From assembly GCF_918797505.1 (NCBI RefSeq), contig NC_092800.1, forward strand, positions 27,488,914-27,552,913: DNA of 64,000 nt, given 5' to 3'. Numbering within the stretch: position 1 is the stretch's first letter; the number at the start of each line of letters is the position of its first letter. Source of the DNA: Bemisia tabaci. Taxonomy: Eukaryota > Arthropoda > Insecta > Hemiptera > Aleyrodidae. Under the pieces are notes generated by a model. The model ran no database searches. It was not told the origin of the DNA and saw nothing but the letters and a program-made list of their open reading frames with translations. Positions 52,001 to 59,293 of this stretch are shown in pieces. A program made the position numbers and the translations under genes.

Positions 52001-55000
52001 GTTTCGTCTCGGCGGAGTCGGTCGCGTCTTCACCCTGGCCTTGATGCGCATGCGCGCCGATTGGCCAACCTGACACCGCAAAGTGACAATGGGGGATTTT
52101 CCCTCTTCCTCGGTTGCAGCACTCCTGCCCACCGTTGCGTTACCGTCTCCGTGTTAAGAATTTTTATTTTGAAGCGAATTTTATTTGAAGTTCCGAACCT
52201 CTTCGGGTAGCTCGGTCCCGGTTTGTCTCATCAATCACCAGCACCAGTGGACACCGTTGTTACCAGATTCGACCAATCAGATCCGTTGGTCTTCGACATG
52301 TCGAGCCTTTTTAAGAACTACCTCGCGAAGCGGTACCAAAATCATGCACCAACGTTGCACTGAAAAAAAAACTCCGGCCGTGGGAGCTGCAATTACGGGC
52401 TATATAGACATACCGTCTGTTCCGGGCTCAAAGGCCGAAAATTCCGTATGCTGGAGCCGTAGCTTCGGCCTCTGAACCCGGAGCAATCAAAGCTACGCCT
52501 CCAGCAGCCGGAATTTTCGGCCTTTGAGCCCGGAACGGACGGTATGTCTAGATAGCCCGTAATTGCGGCTCCCACGGCTGGAGTTTTTTTTCAGTGTGCG
52601 ATTCGTCAGTCACCGAATCGGAAGTTCCGAACTCAAATAAAATGGCAACTCAGAGGTTCGGAGAAACGCATGTCGCGAGAGTCAAAACTGAAGATTTTTC
52701 TGCACCGATTGGCAACAGTGGTAATTCATTGACCAATTCGGCCAATGGGTACTCCCCTCGCTCACCTTGCTGCTGGTTTCTCGTCTTGCCGTGGTCCACA
52801 TCCAGATGACGTCATTCTTCCGAGTAACGTGTCCAGTTAGCGGCGTTATTTATAGCGTTATTGACTGAGAAAAGATTCTGGTACGTGACAATCGGATGGA
52901 CATCGGTTTTGATTATTTTCTATTTCGTTGAATCAGTTGCCAAATGAGCGATCTCTCCGTTAGTATTGGACGTATAAACTTGGCGTTTTGATCAGATTAT
53001 ACTAGTTTTTCCTAATCTATAAGCGTAAACTACCAGAAAATGATTCTATAACTTAGCTGAACTAACCTATATGTATCAATGATTGCAGGCTTGCTGCATG
53101 CAACGATTCTGTTGATTCTGCACTGAAAAATAGTCACGAGCTATATAGATATACCGTCCGTTCCGGGGTCAGAGGCCGCAAGTTCCGGGTACTGGAGCCA
53201 TAGTTTCGATTGTTCCGGGTGCTACGCCCAGAACGTTCGGCCTCTGAGCCCTGAACAAGGACGGTATGTCCATGTAGCCCGTAAGTGCGGCTCCCACGGC
53301 CGGAATTTTTTTTTAAGTAAGTTCACAATTCCGGTGTAGGGTTCCTTTACCTTTGATTACGTCACTGGGCACACTGGACCACTTCCTATTTTCTCTCTAG
53401 GCATGTTTTACTCCAGCGTTTACGACTCGTTAGGCAGCGGAGGACCTAAAAGAGGATGTTCACCCCCTCCCACCACACGCACACACCCAAGGCATTCGAC
53501 CAAGATCACGAGTCGTGTACGCGCGCGTGTGTGCGTACGTCCGTAGTGGTCCCGTATCTGAATGATGTGTGTCTTGTGTTATTTAAATCCTGCATTTCGA
53601 ACGGAGATGTGTGATGTAAACACTTTCACTTTCTAATACATAAACGCCCGCTCGTGCAGCACCGTCATTTTTTTCAGAGATTTCATCAATTTCTGACGAA
53701 ATTCAATGTGAATCGAGTGGATTTTACCCGCAAAATGGCAACTATGCGTCCGAGTCTATAGCTTCACAAGGCTCGGCGCTGTGAAATGGAGCTTTGGCAA
53801 ATGACTCCGGTAAACACCGTGGCTTTTCCCCTGACACGCTGACACGCTCCGTATTCCCAGGCTACGTTGCCTGATCTACCGAGAAAAGTTCGTTTACGAG
53901 AACAATAAATTATCAAGGAGGGGAATTTAATCGTTTAGAATGTTGCGCTGTGAGAAAAATCAAGGTAAAATTGGACTGCATTTTGTAATTTGGAACTATA
54001 AATTCTAGCCCGGTTTAAAAACGACGTATGTGCCATTAGTTTCCCTATGCACATACGTGTTTTTCCAGAATAGCCAGTAGAACTATAAATTCTAGCCCGG
54101 TTTAAAAACAACCTATGTGCCATTAGTTTCCCCATGCACTTTAGTGTTCTTCCAGAAGAGCCAGAATTCATAGTTCCAAATTGCAAAATGCAGTCCAAGT
54201 AAGAATTATCAACCAAGACGAATCAGATGGACTGAAGTTTGCGTTGTATAGTTTCATACCTTGATTTAAATTTTCAGGGAGATTTGAACCATATAACGCC
54301 ACGAAACCTCCTATGAATTCCCTTTGATTTCCTCTCATATTTCATTTTTTAAAGGCCGTTTAAAGGATGTGGAGAGGGGAAGAGGCAGGAGATTTGTATG
54401 AACGGAACGACGTTCATTTTTTATTCTCAAGTTTGATACTAAGTCAGCGTTTTACTACTTTGAAACAGACCATGAGACATAAAGGAAAAGGGTTGGACCG
54501 CTTGGTGACCAGGGAGCGGACCCCAAACATGTGGTGAAAGTGTTCAATGTGTAACACGTCAAAGTAAGCAGTTATCCGTTCAAAGTCGAGGAATCAAACT
54601 GCTGGACCTCATCCGTTCAGTGGCGTTGGCTGGGAATCTCCCGTCGCGTACCTTCCATTTCGCCTTCAATCGGATGGATATGCAGCGAGCATTACAGTTA
54701 CGTTAATTAAGTTGTATCTTCAAAATGCGATGAAATAGGTCCTTGACGATTGGGAGCAATGGAAGCTCATCATTACACGAGCAGTAATTTATTGTTGATT
54801 TCTATGGATGACATGACAGCTGCGAGTTAGTCTTTCGTTCATGCGCGATGACAGCACTCCTACTCTACCGTATTCATTCCTTTGCCCATTGAGCAATACC
54901 CTAAGCCGGATGTATTTCAGTTCCTTTGGATGCCTTTGCTTCTCGGTGACTGATGATGAGTTTGTTGACTCACTTGGCTCTTGGCATTTATCGTGGCGAT

Positions 55001-58000
55001 TATGAAACTAGAAAAACGTGTGCGTATTTATTACGTTGTTTCAATTTTTACTGTTGCTTTATTATTTCAAAAGGAAAATTAGTTTATTTTTAAATGAATT
55101 ATTTTGAGGAAAGATTTAAGTACAATGAATTATACGCATTTGTACAAAGACAAAGGTACACAGGCAGCCCAAAACGGAAATAGTAAAAGAAAAACATGGA
55201 AACAGTGGAAACAAGGCTAAAATAGGTACACGGGATTCGAGGTTTGTTGATATTTCGGATCTTTTTGTTTATTCCTGTTATCACTGCAGTCTTTCATCAC
55301 TGTGTAATGCCGTGCTGGTCTCTATTGATTTTAATTTCTTTTTTATTTTAGTAATTATTTAGCGGTTGACAATGGTTTCGTGAGTCACCGAAACGTCCCG
55401 TGTACTTTTACGCCTTTGCACAGTTGGTCCATCCGCATTAAAGTAAAATTCGACATAGAACTTGTGACTACGTCGAGATATTTGTTTTTCTATTTTCACT
55501 ATCAAATTGCGTGCGTCTTGTGATATTACGCACTTGTGATTTGGTTATCTTAAAATAAAAACTACGCTTTGCGTCGTGAACGCGAAAAATACATTCAAGG
55601 AAACAACAACTCATGATGCACATTATGTGTCCCTTAGTATAGACACTAGAGGAACAAATAAATTCGCCTCTTGGCAAAAATTTAAAATTTGAATGAGTGT
55701 TTCCGTAAGTTCAAATACCGGATGATTTTTTTTTAAATTTTCTGGTAATTTGAAGAGAAATCGCATTATTGCACAAATAATTCTTGTTATTTTTGCATCC
55801 GTCGTATGTTAGTTTGTGCGATCGTAGCTGCGTGAGGATTTTTCAAAAAATAGTAAATGTGCGGCTATAAACAGTCATTAAAAATAGTTTGCAAATGTAA
55901 TAATAAGACAATGTAAAAAAATCCAGGATGTAACTCAAAAGTGAACGGGGTACCCTCGCAACAAGGAAATTCAACAATCAAGTAAACTTGGGAAATTGTC
56001 CGTTCTCTCAGGGCCAATCATACTTCCTTGAATTTTAAGTAGATTCTTTCCCTGGACGCGTGTTTCAAAAGGGTCTTCCATCATGATTTACACCGACATT
56101 TTAAAAATTAAACTTTAAATTGATCTTCTTGCATTTGCTTCCGCAAGTACAGCTAAATGTTAACCGGTTTCGGGTGCACTTGCTCCTGCAAATACTGCAC
56201 ATTTAAATGTTAACCGGTGTATAGTCCATTTGCATTTTTCATTTTTGAGCCGTTTCCATGAAGTCACAGGCATATAGCGACTGACAAAACAGCCGAGTAC
56301 TGCCGTGCCAGGGAAAAACTCCGTAAGAGCTTCCAGACGTTGCCATATTTCTTTCGATAAAAACCGAATTTACTGGAAAAATCTTGAATACTTTTTTTCA
56401 AATTTTTCACGCAATTTTTTTCACAATTTAGTCTAAAATATCTGGAAACTTCAAGAGAAAGTATGCATTACTTTTCTAAAGAATCAGTATTTTGTCGGAG
56501 GATATTTGGCAACAGCAGAGTGTTCATACGGCGTTCTTCCTTAGCACGGCGGAGTAGTAGTGAATCACTCTCAGTAGCGACGAACAATTGGACGGAACTA
56601 TGTGCATTATGACGTGAGCCCTGTTATACATATATTCTTATGCGTCTCAGGACTCATGTCTTAATGCACATAGTTCCGTTCGGCAGAGATACAAATAATT
56701 TTTCGAATGCTAATCTAACCAGGAAGGTTCTCTAATTACAGGAAATTTCTAGTGATGCCTCAATCGACATTTGTTTTTTTCCGGACAAAATCAACGGCAT
56801 TACGTCATTCTGGTTTAATCTCGGTACAGCATTGTTTTATCATAATCCTGACGTTTTACTAGGGGTTTCAGCGCGGAGGATAGTCGTGACATCGCGTGAA
56901 ACAAGTAGTTTTTGTCGCATCGTATCGCGGAGCAGTGGGATCGGGAAACTAGAAGAAAACAGCCGGCATCGATGATTCAGTGAGCTCTGAATTCTCATTG
57001 TTTTTCCGGTCTAATCTTCGCGGATTCCGCCAGAATCAATGTCAAGGAGCAACGCTTGTGATACTTACCTACTCATACGAGTAGCTCTCGTTTTTTCTAT
57101 CTAGTGGTTCTTAAATCGCCTCCGCGCCCAAGGAAAGAGACCTCGTCTGCTAAAACAAGTCTTTTTTTCAGAGGAATATAACTCCGTAATTTCTCTCCAA
57201 AATTTAGTAGATTTTATCGAGCAGCACTGAAAAAAAAATCTCGGTGTATTTACTAAGAAATGGGTAAAATTATCAAGAATTCAGGGTTCTATTTGATCCC
57301 AGTTCTTTCTTGGTAAAATTACCATTTATGGGATTGGTAATTTTACCGAGAAATCTCGGTAAAATTATTGGACTTTTTCCGTAATTTTACTGGACCTTGG
57401 TGAAAACGCCAATATTTTTTATCGACTATGGTAGAATTACCGAGATAAAATGGCAAAGTTACCGCGAATTGATTACCAATAAAAGTGGTATTCTTACCTG
57501 AAAAAAACAGTAAAAATACCGGTTTTTAGGTAAGCTTACCAGTCTCTCTTGATAAAATTACCAATAATTGGTAAAAAAAGTGAGATGGTAAAGGTACCAA
57601 CGGACCTTGGTAAAAACGCCGAGAATTTTTTTTCAGTGCAATGCATAAAGAGACGTAGTTTCGCACTTTGGCCATCGAATTTTAAAACGCATGATGCAAA
57701 CGGTTGAGAATCACTGATCCAAACGTCGCTTTGTTTATCAGAATTATCCCAGATGATGTTTACAGTCCGGACTCAGTCAGAGCGGAAGAGGCAGTCAGTG
57801 CATGCATGCCGCGACTTTGAGTGTGAAATTTTGATAAAAATCGAGCACTCGTGCGATTAGTGATACTCCTCCACTCATCACGTTATTACTCACTTTATCA
57901 GCCGCAGTGGTCCTCAGTGAATAATTCTTCGGCACAGATTAGGATTTAAATCGCAAAACCACATATTCTGTATTTCTCTCAATCGCAGAAAAACTGAGTC

Positions 58001-58678
58001 GATTCAAACAGTGGATGAGTGTTTTTGATTAGGGATCGTGGAAATCCTTGGATTCGAGGTCCACTTTCTCAAATTGTTTAATCAGAAAAACAAAGTACAT
58101 GCACTGAAAAAAAATTCTCGGCGTTTTTACCAAGGTCCGTTGGTATCTTTACCATCTCACTTTGTTTTACCAATTATTGGTAATTATACCAAGACAGACT
58201 GGTAAGCTTACCTAAAAACCGGTATTTTCACTGTTTTTTCAGGTAAGAATACCACTTTTATTGGTAATCAATTCCCGGTAACTTTGCCATTTTATCTCGG
58301 TAATTCTACCACAGTCGATAAAAAAGATTGGCGTTTTTACCGGGGTCCAGTAAAATTACCGAGAAAGTCAATAATTTTACCAAGATTTCTCGGTAAAATG
58401 ACCAATTAAATGGTAATTTTATCAAGAAAAAACTGGGATCAAATAGAACCCTGAATTCTTGGTAATTTTACCCTTTTCTTAGTAAATACACCGAGATTTT
58501 TTTTTTTCAGTGTGCACAGCAAGATTAGTAATATCGAACAGACTGTGACAAAAACGCAGAGACCAAGACTGCCGTGCTAAGGAAGAGCGTTGTATAAGTA
58601 GTCTGCTGTTGCCAATTATTGACTCTTGAGGAAAGTTATTCATATTCTTTTCAAGTTTTCAGATATTTATAGATTAAA

Positions 58679-58721
<43 letters not shown>

Positions 58722-59238
58722 CTTGAAAAATTTGAAAAAAAATAGTTAGAATTTAGCCTGTATAAAGCCTGTAGAAAAGTTATTCATATTCTTTTTAAAT
58801 TTTCAGATATTTATAGATTAAATTGTAAAAAAAAAATTGCTTGAAAAATTGGAGAAAAAATAGTCAGAATTTAGCCTGTAAATTTGTTTTTTATTGGAAG
58901 AAATACGGCAACGTTTGTAGGTTCTTACGGCGTTTTTCCTTAGCACGGCAGAAAAGGGACTCTAAAATTCTATGTTGCCAACGCTGGAAGCAGTAATTTT
59001 CGGGACTCCCAACACTCAACTGTTGACTCACCTTATACTCGTAACTGAATGTCGAATAACGTATTGGGCCCTCTATGGACTTCAGTTTGACAACTTTATG
59101 ACTTAAGTTCCAACGTTTCATAAATTGACGATCTGTTGACAGGCAAGTTATCATGATCTTGACCCACTCGATTGTGACAAGGCCAGGTAAAGCCAATCAG
59201 ATCATCAGACAATCTGACAGACAGGTAGTTTCAGCATT

Positions 59239-59293
<55 letters not shown>

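Noticed and set aside
51739..52210. Overlapping frames of 101 and 122 codons near the NRF1 site
   Set aside because: GC-rich chance frames; neither has recognisable protein character, and the first begins at the end of a MITE.
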